32,174 nucleotides of DNA from JBKEDF01 sp047975325 (GCA_047975325.1 JBKEDF010000002.1:1-32174), one strand, 5' to 3'. Positions 1 to 7,593 are shown, numbered from the stretch's first letter. Numbers and translations: made by a program. The notes: generated by a model not told the origin, from the letters alone.

Positions 1-2
1 CG

Positions 3-218
3 GCCGCCGATGCACAGGCGCGCTGCAAACCCGTTTATGAAGAGATGGAAGGATGGGCCGAAAGCACCGAAGGCGCGCGGTCCTGGGCGGAGCTTCCGGC
101 CGCGGCGGTAAAATATGTCAGGCGGATCGAGGAATTGATCCAATGCCCCGTCGCACTCCTGTCTACCTCGCCGCAACGCGATGACACGATCCTCGTGACC
201 GACCCTTTCGCGGATTGA
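3..218 (+). CDS. purA: Adenylosuccinate synthetase, C-terminal end (partial)
   Basis: The open frame enters from the left edge and gives 71 residues before TGA. The visible tail (VYEEMEGWAEST, then LPAAAVKYVRRIEELI and a final STSPQRDDTILVTDPF) matches the end of PurA, which joins IMP and aspartate using GTP in AMP synthesis in the cytoplasm. The late RDDTI segment is typical of the PurA C-terminus. The catalytic N-terminal part lies outside the window. Only 4 bases separate the stop from the next start codon, so the two genes are probably co-transcribed. Identity is by recognition of the C-terminal segment. Confidence 0.9.
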   Translation, partial: AADAQARCKPVYEEMEGWAESTEGARSWAELPAAAVKYVRRIEELIQCPVALLSTSPQRDDTILVTDPFAD

Positions 219-222
219 TCCG

Positions 223-459
223 ATGGCGTTAGGCTACAAGGCGCGGCGGCGCTGGTCCCTGGTGATCCTGCTGATTGGCCTGCCGCTTTATATCGTGGCA
301 GCGGTGAGCCTGGTGAACTGGCTGGACCGCCCCTCGATCTGGGTGGAATTCCTGGTCTATCTTGGCCTCGGTTTCCTGTGGATGCTGCCCTTTCGCTTCG
401 TCTTTCGCGGGGTAGGGCGTGAGGATCCGGAGACAGGACGGCAAGATCCGCCAAACTGA
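223..459 (+). CDS. DUF2842 family small membrane protein
   Basis: This is a 78-residue protein with two hydrophobic segments, roughly residues 10-34 and 40-62, and basic residues at the N-terminus (YKARRRW). The WVEFLVYLGLGFLWMLPFRF stretch is characteristic of the DUF2842 family, widespread in Rhodobacterales and often next to purA. It is predicted to be an inner-membrane protein with both ends in the cytoplasm. Its function is unknown. The start follows the purA stop by 4 bases, which suggests translational coupling. No catalytic residues can be named. Confidence 0.8.
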   Translation: MALGYKARRRWSLVILLIGLPLYIVAAVSLVNWLDRPSIWVEFLVYLGLGFLWMLPFRFVFRGVGREDPETGRQDPPN

Positions 460-553
460 AGGGACGGGCATGGCGGCCTTGCCGCCGGTCCCGTCGATAT
501 TCAGCGGGTGTTTCGCCAGCTACAGCTATTATGCCCTTGCCAGGCTTGTCGGT

Positions 554-583
554 CCTCGCGCCGGCAACAGGGCCGGCGCGAGG
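554..583. terminator. Perfect 12-bp stem-loop between convergent genes
   Basis: Bases 554-565 (CCTCGCGCCGGC) pair exactly with 572-583 around a 6-base loop. The hairpin sits between the end of the DUF2842 gene and the end of the TctAB gene, which converge, so it can close both transcripts. There is no T-run on either side, so it may act as a 3' mRNA-protecting structure or a Rho-assisted end rather than a canonical intrinsic terminator. The rest of 460-624 shows no gene. Confidence 0.55.
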
Positions 584-624
584 TGTTGCTGCCGCGTCTG
601 GGCGCGGTCAGCGTCATGGCCGTT

Positions 625-2655
625 TCATGTCAGGGGCCATGGCAGGTCAAAGGCGTCCTGCAACAATCCCGGCGGGAAGTCACGATTGAGCACGCCCGCC
701 ATCATCAGCATGAAGGCAATGCCTGCCGCCGTCAGGATCAGCACCCGCTGCCAACTTGCCCCCGCCCGCACCCGGAAGAACGCAATGAGGAAGATGGCTA
801 GGGAAAGGATGAATCCCACAAGGAATGTCCCCGCGATCAGTGCTGCGAACCAGGCCAGCGTGGACCAGAGCCCATAGGGCGCCTCCGCATCCTCCCCCGC
901 CATTTCCTTGTCGGCAAAGATCACGTCCCCTTCAGGGCGGCGCATCATCTGCACAAGGATGATCGCGCAGCAAAGCAGGGTGATCGTGCCGACCACCAGC
1001 GGGATAACCTTGTCGGTCATGCTGAAATTCGGGATCAGGCTCGCGTTGATCAGCGCCGTGATGACATAGGCGATGATGATCAGCAAAAAGACCACAGGCG
1101 CCCGCTTGGACCCCGACGCCACCTCGCCTTCAGCCATGATCGACTTTGCCTGCCGCAGACCCAGCACCACCGAAACGACCGTGACGATCAACAGGATGAT
1201 CACGATGGGTGAAAAGATATAGCTGATCCCCGCATCAAAGCTTTCGCGAAAGCGGAAGGAGGCGATCTGAAAGGCCTGATTGGTGAATTTCTCAACCGGG
1301 TTCGACAGAACGAAACCGATCAGGAAAGCCGGGCGCGACCAGTCGAAACGGCGCAGGAAGATGCCGATCAGACCAATGGCGAAGAGAGCCAGAAGATCCT
1401 CGAAATTCTGTCCTGACTGAAAGGCTGCAAAGCTGATCAGCATGAACAGGAAGGGCGCCAGATAGGTGAAACGGATCGTGGTCAGCTTGGCGATCCCGCC
1501 GGAAGCCGCGATACAGATCAGCGTGCCGACGACATTTGCCAGCGCCAGAAGCCAGACGATCGAATAGGTGATGTCCAGATTGTTCTTCAGCATGGCCGGG
1601 CCGACTTCGATATCGCCCGATCCCAGAAGTGCGATTGCGCCGATGAAGATCGCCATCGAACCTGACCCGGGAATGCCGAACAGCAGTGTTGGCACCAGCC
1701 CGCCGCCTTCCTTGGCGTTGTTCGAACTTTCCGGCCCGATCACGCCGCGGATTTCACCCTTGCCGAAATTCGACTTGTCTTTGGTGGTTTGCACTGCGTG
1801 GCCGTAAGAAATCCAGTCCACGACCGAACCGCCAAGCCCCGGAATGACCCCGACAATGACCCCGATAATCGAACAGCGCACCGACAGCCAGATATTGGCG
1901 GCCCAGTCGCGCACGCCTTCCATCCAGCCGGCCCCGAGGCTTGCGCCCTTGGCAATGGACCGATCCTGCCGCAGGAGTGAAACAATCTCCGGCACGGCAA
2001 AGATGCCAAGACCGACAATGACCAGTTGCAGTCCGTCGATCAGATAGGGGATGTCATAGGTTGCCATGCGCAGGCTGCCGCCGGCATCCGCCTCGCCGAT
2101 TGTGCCGATCAGCAGGCCCAGCCCTGCGGCCGCCAGCCCCTTGAGCGCCACGCGCCCGGCAAGGATTGCCACCATGGAAAGGCCAAGGATGGTGATCATC
2201 AGCATCTCGGGCAGGCCGAAAGCCAGCACGATGGGCCGTGCCATCAGGATAAAGACGGTCAGGAAGGTCGCACCGACCAGCCCGCCGAAAAGCGATGAGG
2301 CAAAGGCTGCCGACAGGGCCCGCGCTGCTTCACCCTTCTTGGCCAGGGGAAAACCGTCAAGCACCGTGGCCTGTGAGGCGGAACTGCCCGGAATACCCAT
2401 CAGCACTGAGGCGAATGTATCCGAGGTCGGCACCACCGCGACCATGCCGATCATCAGCGCAAGGCCAAGGATTGGGTCCATGCCGAACATGAAGGGCAAA
2501 AGCAGTGACAGGCCGGCAATGCCGCCAAGGCCGGGGAACACCCCGACCGCAAGGCCCATGATGACGCCGAGAACCAGATACCCCAGCACAATGGGCTGCA
2601 GGATCAGACCCCAGGCTTCGCCAAGGGCTGGCAAAGCTGTTGAAAGAAGGTCCAA
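625..2655 (-). CDS. tctA: Tripartite tricarboxylate transporter permease, fused TctA-TctB
   Basis: A 676-residue polytopic membrane protein. Residues 1 to about 505 are a TctA large permease, with the two family repeats visible: GLAVGVFPGLGG followed by LLLPFMFGMDP near the N-terminus, and GVIVGVIPGLGG, GVIGPESSNNAKEGGGLVPT and LLFGIPGSGS in the middle. Residues from about 515 onward hold four more hydrophobic segments and resemble the small permease TctB, normally a separate gene, so this is a natural TctA-TctB fusion. It would use an ion gradient to import a carboxylate delivered by the periplasmic TctC. Translation starts at TTG (2655), supported by GGAGG seven bases upstream; no in-frame ATG fits as well. 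It is the last gene of a minus-strand operon behind tctC and a hydrolase gene. The substrate cannot be read from sequence. Confidence 0.88.
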   Translation of the reverse strand: MDLLSTALPALGEAWGLILQPIVLGYLVLGVIMGLAVGVFPGLGGIAGLSLLLPFMFGMDPILGLALMIGMVAVVPTSDTFASVLMGIPGSSASQATVLDGFPLAKKGEAARALSAAFASSLFGGLVGATFLTVFILMARPIVLAFGLPEMLMITILGLSMVAILAGRVALKGLAAAGLGLLIGTIGEADAGGSLRMATYDIPYLIDGLQLVIVGLGIFAVPEIVSLLRQDRSIAKGASLGAGWMEGVRDWAANIWLSVRCSIIGVIVGVIPGLGGSVVDWISYGHAVQTTKDKSNFGKGEIRGVIGPESSNNAKEGGGLVPTLLFGIPGSGSMAIFIGAIALLGSGDIEVGPAMLKNNLDITYSIVWLLALANVVGTLICIAASGGIAKLTTIRFTYLAPFLFMLISFAAFQSGQNFEDLLALFAIGLIGIFLRRFDWSRPAFLIGFVLSNPVEKFTNQAFQIASFRFRESFDAGISYIFSPIVIILLIVTVVSVVLGLRQAKSIMAEGEVASGSKRAPVVFLLIIIAYVITALINASLIPNFSMTDKVIPLVVGTITLLCCAIILVQMMRRPEGDVIFADKEMAGEDAEAPYGLWSTLAWFAALIAGTFLVGFILSLAIFLIAFFRVRAGASWQRVLILTAAGIAFMLMMAGVLNRDFPPGLLQDAFDLPWPLT

Positions 2656-2682
2656 CGTATTTCCTCCGCAAGAATATTGGGG

Positions 2683-2707
2683 ATCCGGCAGCCATTGGCT
2701 GCCGGAT
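2683..2707 (-). other. Intercistronic stem-loop, hydrolase to tctAB
   Basis: Bases 2683-2693 (ATCCGGCAGCC) pair perfectly with 2697-2707 around a 3-base loop. The element lies between the hydrolase stop codon (2716) and the ribosome-binding site of the fused permease. It has no following T-run. It could set the relative amounts of the two gene products by stabilising the upstream mRNA or causing partial termination. Confidence 0.6.
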
Positions 2708-2715
2708 GTCCTTGA

Positions 2716-3870
2716 TTAATCGATGGTTACGCCAAGAAGGTCCGAGGCCTGCGATTTGACTTCGGTGACATTCTTGTCAAGCTGGGCAAGTGCCTCTGCC
2801 GTGGCTTTCGCGCCGGGTTCGCCCATGAAGAAGAAATGATTGCCGTCAATGGTCATCGACAGCTTTTCATCAAGTGAACGGGTGAGATCCAGAATGCCGC
2901 GCCAGGATTCGTCCGAAAGCGTATTCACATCCACCTCGTTCGCGGTGATCCACGAATTATAGACGGTATTGGCATTGTACATGGACCAGATCGCCTGATC
3001 GGTCAGTGCATGACGACGATCGCCACGCCCATCGGGAATGATCATGGCAACCAGGGGGAAGTCCTTGAACGCAAAGGGTTTGGCATCTTCCTGATAGGCC
3101 AGTTGATCGATCACGAAAGCCCCGTCGCGATAGACCTGTGAATATCCCTGAAGGCCAATGGGAATATCCCCCTGATACTGTTCGGTGAAGATCTGTTCGG
3201 GGACGATTTCATGGCCGACCGCCTTGGAATTTTCCGCAACCTGCGCGAACCAGCCCGCGTAGTTCTTGCGCCGGTCGGTCAGGCCGGTTTCCAGCATCGG
3301 AAATTCGCGCGTCAGGGCAATGAGCCCGGGCGTGGGGGCCGTGGCGGTGACCGAGGTGTAGAATTTCAGGTCAAGCCCCTGTTCGCGCATTGCCTCATGC
3401 ACGGATTGCGAAATCTTGCCGCCCATGGACCAGCCCATGACGATCACCTCGCCGTTCAGACCGTTCGCATCGACATGTTGCCGGGTCAGTTCGGCCGCCT
3501 GCGCGCCCCAGTCGCGGATGGTGAAATCGGGGTGTTCCGTGGGAATGCCGCCGACCACCGTATCGATCGGATAGGAAATCGCGAGGAAATTATACCCTTG
3601 CTGATTCAGCCAATAGGCCAGGAAATCCTTTTCCTCTGCACCCTCATGGCCACCATAGCTGACGCGTGCCGCATGATGCGCGCCGGGGATGAATACCACC
3701 AGCGGCCGGTCGGCATCCCCCGGCTTGAACATGGTGATTGCGGGAAAACCCGCTGCGGTTTCGATCTGTTCGTTCGGGAACAGATCCTGCGCCTGGACGG
3801 ATCCTGCGACGGGCGCTGCAAGGATCGCGGCAACTGCGCATGAGTGAAGAATACGCTTGAACACGCGCAT
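2716..3870 (-). CDS. Exported alpha/beta hydrolase in the TTT operon
   Basis: A 384-residue protein starting with a Sec-type signal peptide (basic KR, a hydrophobic core, and a likely cut after VQA at residue 27). The start at 3870 is chosen because the signal peptide begins there and GAGGAG lies just upstream; an in-frame ATG 78 bases earlier (3948) would bury the signal. The core shows an alpha/beta-hydrolase pattern: PLVVFIPGAHHA as a likely oxyanion-hole strand, nucleophile elbow GWSMGG with Ser148, and late DGNH with His345 as a candidate catalytic histidine. It is expected to cleave an ester or similar bond in the periplasm. Lying between tctC and tctAB, it may release the carboxylate that this transporter imports. 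The substrate is unknown; it could also be a lipase or a polyester depolymerase relative. Confidence 0.8.
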   Translation of the reverse strand: MRVFKRILHSCAVAAILAAPVAGSVQAQDLFPNEQIETAAGFPAITMFKPGDADRPLVVFIPGAHHAARVSYGGHEGAEEKDFLAYWLNQQGYNFLAISYPIDTVVGGIPTEHPDFTIRDWGAQAAELTRQHVDANGLNGEVIVMGWSMGGKISQSVHEAMREQGLDLKFYTSVTATAPTPGLIALTREFPMLETGLTDRRKNYAGWFAQVAENSKAVGHEIVPEQIFTEQYQGDIPIGLQGYSQVYRDGAFVIDQLAYQEDAKPFAFKDFPLVAMIIPDGRGDRRHALTDQAIWSMYNANTVYNSWITANEVDVNTLSDESWRGILDLTRSLDEKLSMTIDGNHFFFMGEPGAKATAEALAQLDKNVTEVKSQASDLLGVTID

Positions 3871-3908
3871 AGGAATCTCCTCGGATATCTGGGGTGTATC
3901 GTGATTGA

Positions 3909-3936
3909 CCGGCGCGCCTGGAAACAGGCGCGCCGG
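3909..3936 (-). other. Intercistronic stem-loop, tctC to hydrolase
   Basis: Bases 3909-3920 (CCGGCGCGCCTG) pair perfectly with 3925-3936 around a 4-base loop (GAAA on the plus strand, UUUC in the transcript). It sits 14 bases past the tctC stop codon. With no T-run it is best read as a 3' stabilising or attenuating hairpin, which would allow far more binding protein than permease, a common need in binding-protein-dependent transporters. Confidence 0.65.
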
Positions 3937-3950
3937 CGTTGAAGCCATTG

Positions 3951-5039
3951 TTATTTCAACGAGACGCCGTAGGTTTCCTGCAACCAGTTCAGCACGAATT
4001 CCTTGGCATCATCCGCAACTGTCGTGCCGGATTCCGCAGTCTTGACCGCACCGTCGCCGACGAACATCGGATATTCGCCAACCTGCAGGGTTGCGATTTC
4101 CTTGAAATCGGGCCGCGCGCGAACGGCTTCGAAGGCCGCGACATAGGCATCCTTTACATCGTCCGGAGTGCCGGCGGGAAGGAAGGCGATCTTCTGTGAC
4201 GGGAAACCGGCGATGAAAAAGGCTTTCCAGGCATCCCAGGCCGGACCGGATGTTTCGCAGCCCTCGGTGGCCTCGCAGACCTCCTTGAAGGTGGGAAGGT
4301 CGGGGAAGGTCGGGTCGCGGACGATATTGCCATCTTCATCCAACGCGCCCCAGGTCATCATTGGAATGGCCATGCCGGATTCGACAAGATCGACCGACCC
4401 GCCCAGATATCCCGATGATGTCTGGTAATCGATCGTGGCTTCGCCGCGTTCGAACATCAGGCGGCCATCGCCGCGGCCCTTGATGCCGAAGACCGGTTCA
4501 ACCTTCAGGCCCAGCATCTGCCAGGCAAGCAGGGGAACCAGATCAAGCCGCGTCGCGCCCTGCGATCCGTAGATGAAATTACTGTCTTTCAGCGCATTGG
4601 CGGTTCCGTCGAACTTGGCTCCATCCTCGGGGTTCAGATAGGCCACGCCGCCGGTGCCGGAAGCCATGACAGGTACCCAATCCTTGTATTCATAACGGAC
4701 ACGCGGATCCCCCAGAAGGTAGGGAAACTGGGTTGAACCGGAGGTGCCGAATAACAAAAGCCCATCCTTGTGCTTTTGTTCCTGGAACCAGTTGGCGCCC
4801 TTGGTCGAACCCGCACCGGGCATGAACTTGACGATGACAGTGGGCTGTCCGGGCAGTTCCTGTGACAACAGGGGCGCGAAGAAATTTGCCCATTTGGCTG
4901 AGCCGCCGGTTTCCGAGAAGGGAATGACCCATTCGACGGTTTCGCCCGAAAAATCCACCTCCGCCGCGGCGGGAAGGGCCAGGGCACCAATGGTGGCAAG
5001 CCCGGCAGCAGCGCAGCGCGCAAGGTTCATGATGGTCAT
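3951..5039 (-). CDS. tctC: Tripartite tricarboxylate transporter substrate-binding protein
   Basis: A 362-residue periplasmic binding protein of the TctC/Bug family with a Sec signal peptide ending near ALPAAA (residue 26). Family features are the early VEWVIPFSETGGS segment, the KFMPGAGSTKGANW strand-loop (matching the usual NRPGAGG region) and a closing ADDAKEFVLNWL helix. It deviates from the common family pattern: the early glycine-rich PFxxGGG loop is replaced by ETGGS, and two cysteines (Cys255, Cys261) form a close pair that could make a disulfide in the periplasm. It should capture a carboxylate and hand it to TctAB. It is first in the operon, with GGGAGG before the ATG. The ligand is unknown. 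Confidence 0.87.
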   Translation of the reverse strand: MTIMNLARCAAAGLATIGALALPAAAEVDFSGETVEWVIPFSETGGSAKWANFFAPLLSQELPGQPTVIVKFMPGAGSTKGANWFQEQKHKDGLLLFGTSGSTQFPYLLGDPRVRYEYKDWVPVMASGTGGVAYLNPEDGAKFDGTANALKDSNFIYGSQGATRLDLVPLLAWQMLGLKVEPVFGIKGRGDGRLMFERGEATIDYQTSSGYLGGSVDLVESGMAIPMMTWGALDEDGNIVRDPTFPDLPTFKEVCEATEGCETSGPAWDAWKAFFIAGFPSQKIAFLPAGTPDDVKDAYVAAFEAVRARPDFKEIATLQVGEYPMFVGDGAVKTAESGTTVADDAKEFVLNWLQETYGVSLK

Positions 5040-5179
5040 CTGGTTCCTCCCTTGTGACCAGTTGATCGGGATGGCCTCATTTTCACCACCGCGATCCGAT
5101 TCGTATTCGCAGGGTTGATTCCCCTGCCAAGCTGTTGAACATGAAACGACAACCTTGCGCCAAGCTTGCGGACCCCCGA
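5040..5179. promoter_or_regulatory. Divergent control region of tctC and tctD, with a dyad at 5109-5127
   Basis: This 140-bp gap separates the divergent tctC and tctD genes. It holds an inverted repeat, GCAGGG (5109-5114) and CCCTGC (5122-5127), with a 7-base spacer, placed about 70 bp before tctC and 53 bp before tctD. That position suits an operator for the response regulator encoded alongside. A second short dyad, TGGTCA at 5033-5038 and TGACCA at 5055-5060, spans the tctC start region. No clear -35/-10 pair stands out. The role is inferred from position only. Confidence 0.4.
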
Positions 5180-5848
5180 ATGCGGATCGTCATTGTCGAA
5201 GATAACCAGGCCCTCGCCAATGCCATTGCCTACCGGCTGCGCGATCGCGGCCATGCGGTCGATGTGCTGATCGACGGGCTTGAGGCAGATGCCTTCCTTG
5301 CGCGCGAAAGTGCTGATCTGGTGGTGCTGGATATCAATCTGCCCGGCCGTTCCGGGCTGGATATCCTGCAGGCGATACGGGCGCGCAATGATGGAATGCC
5401 GATCATCCTGCTGACGGCCCGTTCGGAAACCAGAGACCGTGTTCTGGGGCTGGACATGGGCGCGGATGACTATCTGGTAAAGCCCTTTGAAATGGATGAA
5501 CTGGAGGCCCGCATTCGTGCCCTGTCACGGCGCAAGCAGCTTGATTACGGCAATCGTGAACAGATCGGCCGGATCGATTTTGACCGCACGGCCCGGCGCG
5601 CCAGTGCGGATGGCAAGGTTCTGGATATTCCGCGCCGCGAACTGGCCGTCCTGGAATGCCTGCTGGACCGGCGCGGGCGGATCGTATCAAAGACGCAACT
5701 GATGGATCATGTTTACGGGATCGGTGCCGATGTCGAAGGGACCGCCATCGAGCCGCATGTTTCGCGCCTGCGCAAGCGCCTTGCCAGGCATGGCGTGACA
5801 ATCCGTACCGCAAGGGGGCTGGGTTATATGATCGAGGCATCGCAGTAA
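5180..5848 (+). CDS. tctD: OmpR-family response regulator, TctD type
   Basis: A 222-residue two-component response regulator. The receiver domain (residues 1 to about 118) has the acidic pair Glu7-Asp8, the phosphoacceptor Asp51 in LVVLDINLPG, and the conserved lysine in DDYLVKPFE. A winged-helix DNA-binding domain follows (about 125-220), with RRELAVLECLL and a C-terminal TIRTARGLGYMIE typical of OmpR/PhoB. The start at 5180 gives the usual MRIVIVEDN beginning; the in-frame ATGs at 5135 and 5141 would add an atypical 13-15 residue leader, and no strong ribosome-binding site decides. Its stop overlaps the kinase start (TAATG). Divergence from tctC suggests it activates the transporter operon in response to substrate. 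Confidence 0.88.
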   Translation: MRIVIVEDNQALANAIAYRLRDRGHAVDVLIDGLEADAFLARESADLVVLDINLPGRSGLDILQAIRARNDGMPIILLTARSETRDRVLGLDMGADDYLVKPFEMDELEARIRALSRRKQLDYGNREQIGRIDFDRTARRASADGKVLDIPRRELAVLECLLDRRGRIVSKTQLMDHVYGIGADVEGTAIEPHVSRLRKRLARHGVTIRTARGLGYMIEASQ

Positions 5849-7227
5849 TGGGCGGATTATCCCTGCGGCTGCGCCTGTTCGGGCTGATTCTGGCACCGCT
5901 GGTGCTGATGGCGGCGGTTCTGGGCTATTGGCGCTTTGTGATCGCGCAGGAGACAGCCGAAGAGCTGTTTGACAGTAACCTGCTGGCCGCGGCGCTGGCG
6001 ATTTCGCGCGATGTGACGGTATCGGGTGGTGATGCCCTGCAACCCGTCACCCGTGACATGATTCGCGATGCCTCCGGTGGCGAGGTTTTCTATCATGTTG
6101 CCGCCCCCGACGGCATCTATGTCACTGGCTATGCCTATCCGCCGGTTCCCAGGGAACGTCTGGCTGGCCGCGACACGCGTCCCCGGTTCCTGATGGCGAC
6201 ATATCGCGATGAACCGGTTCGTGTCCTGCAGATCAGCGAACGCATCACGATTGACAACCTGACGGGTGATGCGACCGTGACCGTCTGGCAACGGCTGGCC
6301 GACAGGCGGGCCTTCGCCAATCAACTGGCCTCGCAATCCGCCATATTGATGGGTGTCCTGCTGTTGACACTGGCACTGGTGATCTGGTTTGGCGTCGCGC
6401 GAGGCCTGCGCCCGTTGCTGGACCTGCAAGACGCCATCGCCATGCGGTCCCCGGATGATCTGAGCCGGATCAAACGTGAGGTGCCTGAGGAAGTGCGCGG
6501 TGTCGTTGACAGGCTCAACCACCTGTTCCGGCAGGTTGAAAGCAGCATTGAGGCGCATCAGGTCTTCATCTCCGATGCCGCCCATCAGTTGCGCAACCCG
6601 GCTGCGGCGGTGCATTCACTGGCCGAATCCGTGCGCGATGCGACAAATAACGCTGATCGTGACATGCGGATTTCCGAACTGGTGCAGGCTGCACGCAACT
6701 CGACCCGGGTGGCGAACCAGCTGCTGTCACTTGACCGCCTGCGCCAGCAGGATACCGAGATCCGGACGGAATGTTTCGATCTGGGGGCGCTCATCCGTGA
6801 AACCTGTGCCGAAATCGGCCCGGCCATCATGTCGCGCGGGATTGACCTGGAGGTAAAGACACCGGAGCAGCCCATCATGTTCAGGGGGGATCAGCTGTTT
6901 CTGTCCGAAGCGGTCAAGAACCTTGTGGATAATGCCGTCAGGCATGGCGGCGGCGGGCTTTCCCTGATCAGCGTCTGCCTGACATCCGACATGTCCGGTC
7001 TGGTGATTACCGTTCAGGACGATGGCAAGGGCCTGAAACCCGAAGATGCCGAACGCGCCTTCAGGCGTTTCTCGCAGATCGAGCCTTCGGATGGCAGCGG
7101 GCTCGGCCTTGCCATTGTCCGGTCTGTTGCCGAAAGCCACGATGGCAGGGTTGTCATCAACGAGGTCGGAAAAGGTGCCAGCCTGTCCTTGCATCTTTCG
7201 GCCGGAGAAAAGACCGGGGAAGGATAA
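5848..7227 (+). CDS. tctE: Sensor histidine kinase, TctE type
   Basis: A 459-residue membrane histidine kinase. One transmembrane segment lies near residues 8-28, a periplasmic sensor region of about 130 residues follows, and a second membrane segment lies around 163-185. The periplasmic part, including ISRDVTVSGGDALQ and TRPRFLMATYRDEPVR, resembles the sensor domain of TctE-type kinases. The phosphorylated histidine is His246 in ISDAAHQLRNPAAAV. The ATPase part shows the N box (KNLVDNAVRHGGG), the G1 box (VQDDGKGL) and the G2 box (GSGLGLAIV). The start overlaps the tctD stop by one base, so the pair is translationally coupled. It probably senses the transported carboxylate, but the ligand is not determinable. 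Confidence 0.87.
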   Translation: MGGLSLRLRLFGLILAPLVLMAAVLGYWRFVIAQETAEELFDSNLLAAALAISRDVTVSGGDALQPVTRDMIRDASGGEVFYHVAAPDGIYVTGYAYPPVPRERLAGRDTRPRFLMATYRDEPVRVLQISERITIDNLTGDATVTVWQRLADRRAFANQLASQSAILMGVLLLTLALVIWFGVARGLRPLLDLQDAIAMRSPDDLSRIKREVPEEVRGVVDRLNHLFRQVESSIEAHQVFISDAAHQLRNPAAAVHSLAESVRDATNNADRDMRISELVQAARNSTRVANQLLSLDRLRQQDTEIRTECFDLGALIRETCAEIGPAIMSRGIDLEVKTPEQPIMFRGDQLFLSEAVKNLVDNAVRHGGGGLSLISVCLTSDMSGLVITVQDDGKGLKPEDAERAFRRFSQIEPSDGSGLGLAIVRSVAESHDGRVVINEVGKGASLSLHLSAGEKTGEG

Positions 7228-7267
7228 CCCCGTTTTGCGCCCTGTCATGTGGTGTAGCTGGCGGAAA

Positions 7268-7288
7268 CAAATTTGATCATCAAATTTG
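7268..7288. promoter_or_regulatory. 21-bp AT-rich dyad
   Basis: Ten-base arms (CAAATTTGAT and ATCAAATTTG) flank a single central C at 7278. It lies in the 141-bp gap between the convergent ends of tctE and the NnrT-like gene. A one-base centre cannot form a tight RNA hairpin loop without opening the stem, so a DNA-binding dyad is as likely as a transcript end. The half-sites contain TTGAT and ATCAA, as in FNR boxes, but without the 4-base spacing that family needs. The rest of 7228-7368 shows no gene. Confidence 0.45.
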
Positions 7289-7368
7289 CGCAGCATCAGC
7301 ATAAAATCAGAAGGTCACAGCCTGACCATATAATCGGAATGAAATCGTCAGGCGATATCGGGTTGATC

Positions 7369-7593
7369 CTACCCCTGCGCCTCATCCAGAAGCCGTCTTA
7401 CCCAGCGGCCTGCGGCCCAGGCGGCGGGAATTCCAAGTGGACAGGAAAGCGACAGCGCGGCCACAGGCGACAATGCGGGCAGGCCAACGGCCTGAAGCAT
7501 GAGGCCGAGCATGAACAGGTTTATCGCAATGGCCGCTGTCGCGAAAACATAGAGCAGCAGCGCGAGTTTCCAAACCGGCCAGAGATCCTTCAT
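7369..7593 (-). CDS. Small two-helix membrane protein, NnrT-like
   Basis: A 74-residue protein with two hydrophobic segments (about residues 9-33 and 42-60) and a basic, acidic tail (RWVRRLLDEAQG). A strong ribosome-binding site (GGGAGGG) precedes the ATG. The pattern INLFMLGL, then LPALSP, then AAWAAGRWVR resembles proteins annotated NnrT beside NO reductase operons in Rhodobacterales. That match is from memory and not verified, so no gene symbol is given. It is divergent from norC and shares the gap with the FNR/NNR-like box at 7645-7658, consistent with co-regulation with NO reductase. Biochemical function is unknown. Confidence 0.6.
   Translation of the reverse strand: MKDLWPVWKLALLLYVFATAAIAINLFMLGLMLQAVGLPALSPVAALSLSCPLGIPAAWAAGRWVRRLLDEAQG

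Noticed and set aside
5857..6615. A 252-codon frame antisense to tctE
   Set aside because: It has a Gln/His/Arg-rich shadow composition and no ribosome-binding site or domain.
7275..7285. TTGAT-C-ATCAA as an FNR box
   Set aside because: The half-sites fit but the spacer is 1 base instead of 4, so an FNR-family dimer would not bind in the normal way.
7240..7300. A tRNA-like GTGTAGCTGG stretch
   Set aside because: No acceptor stem, anticodon arm or T-arm can be drawn around it.
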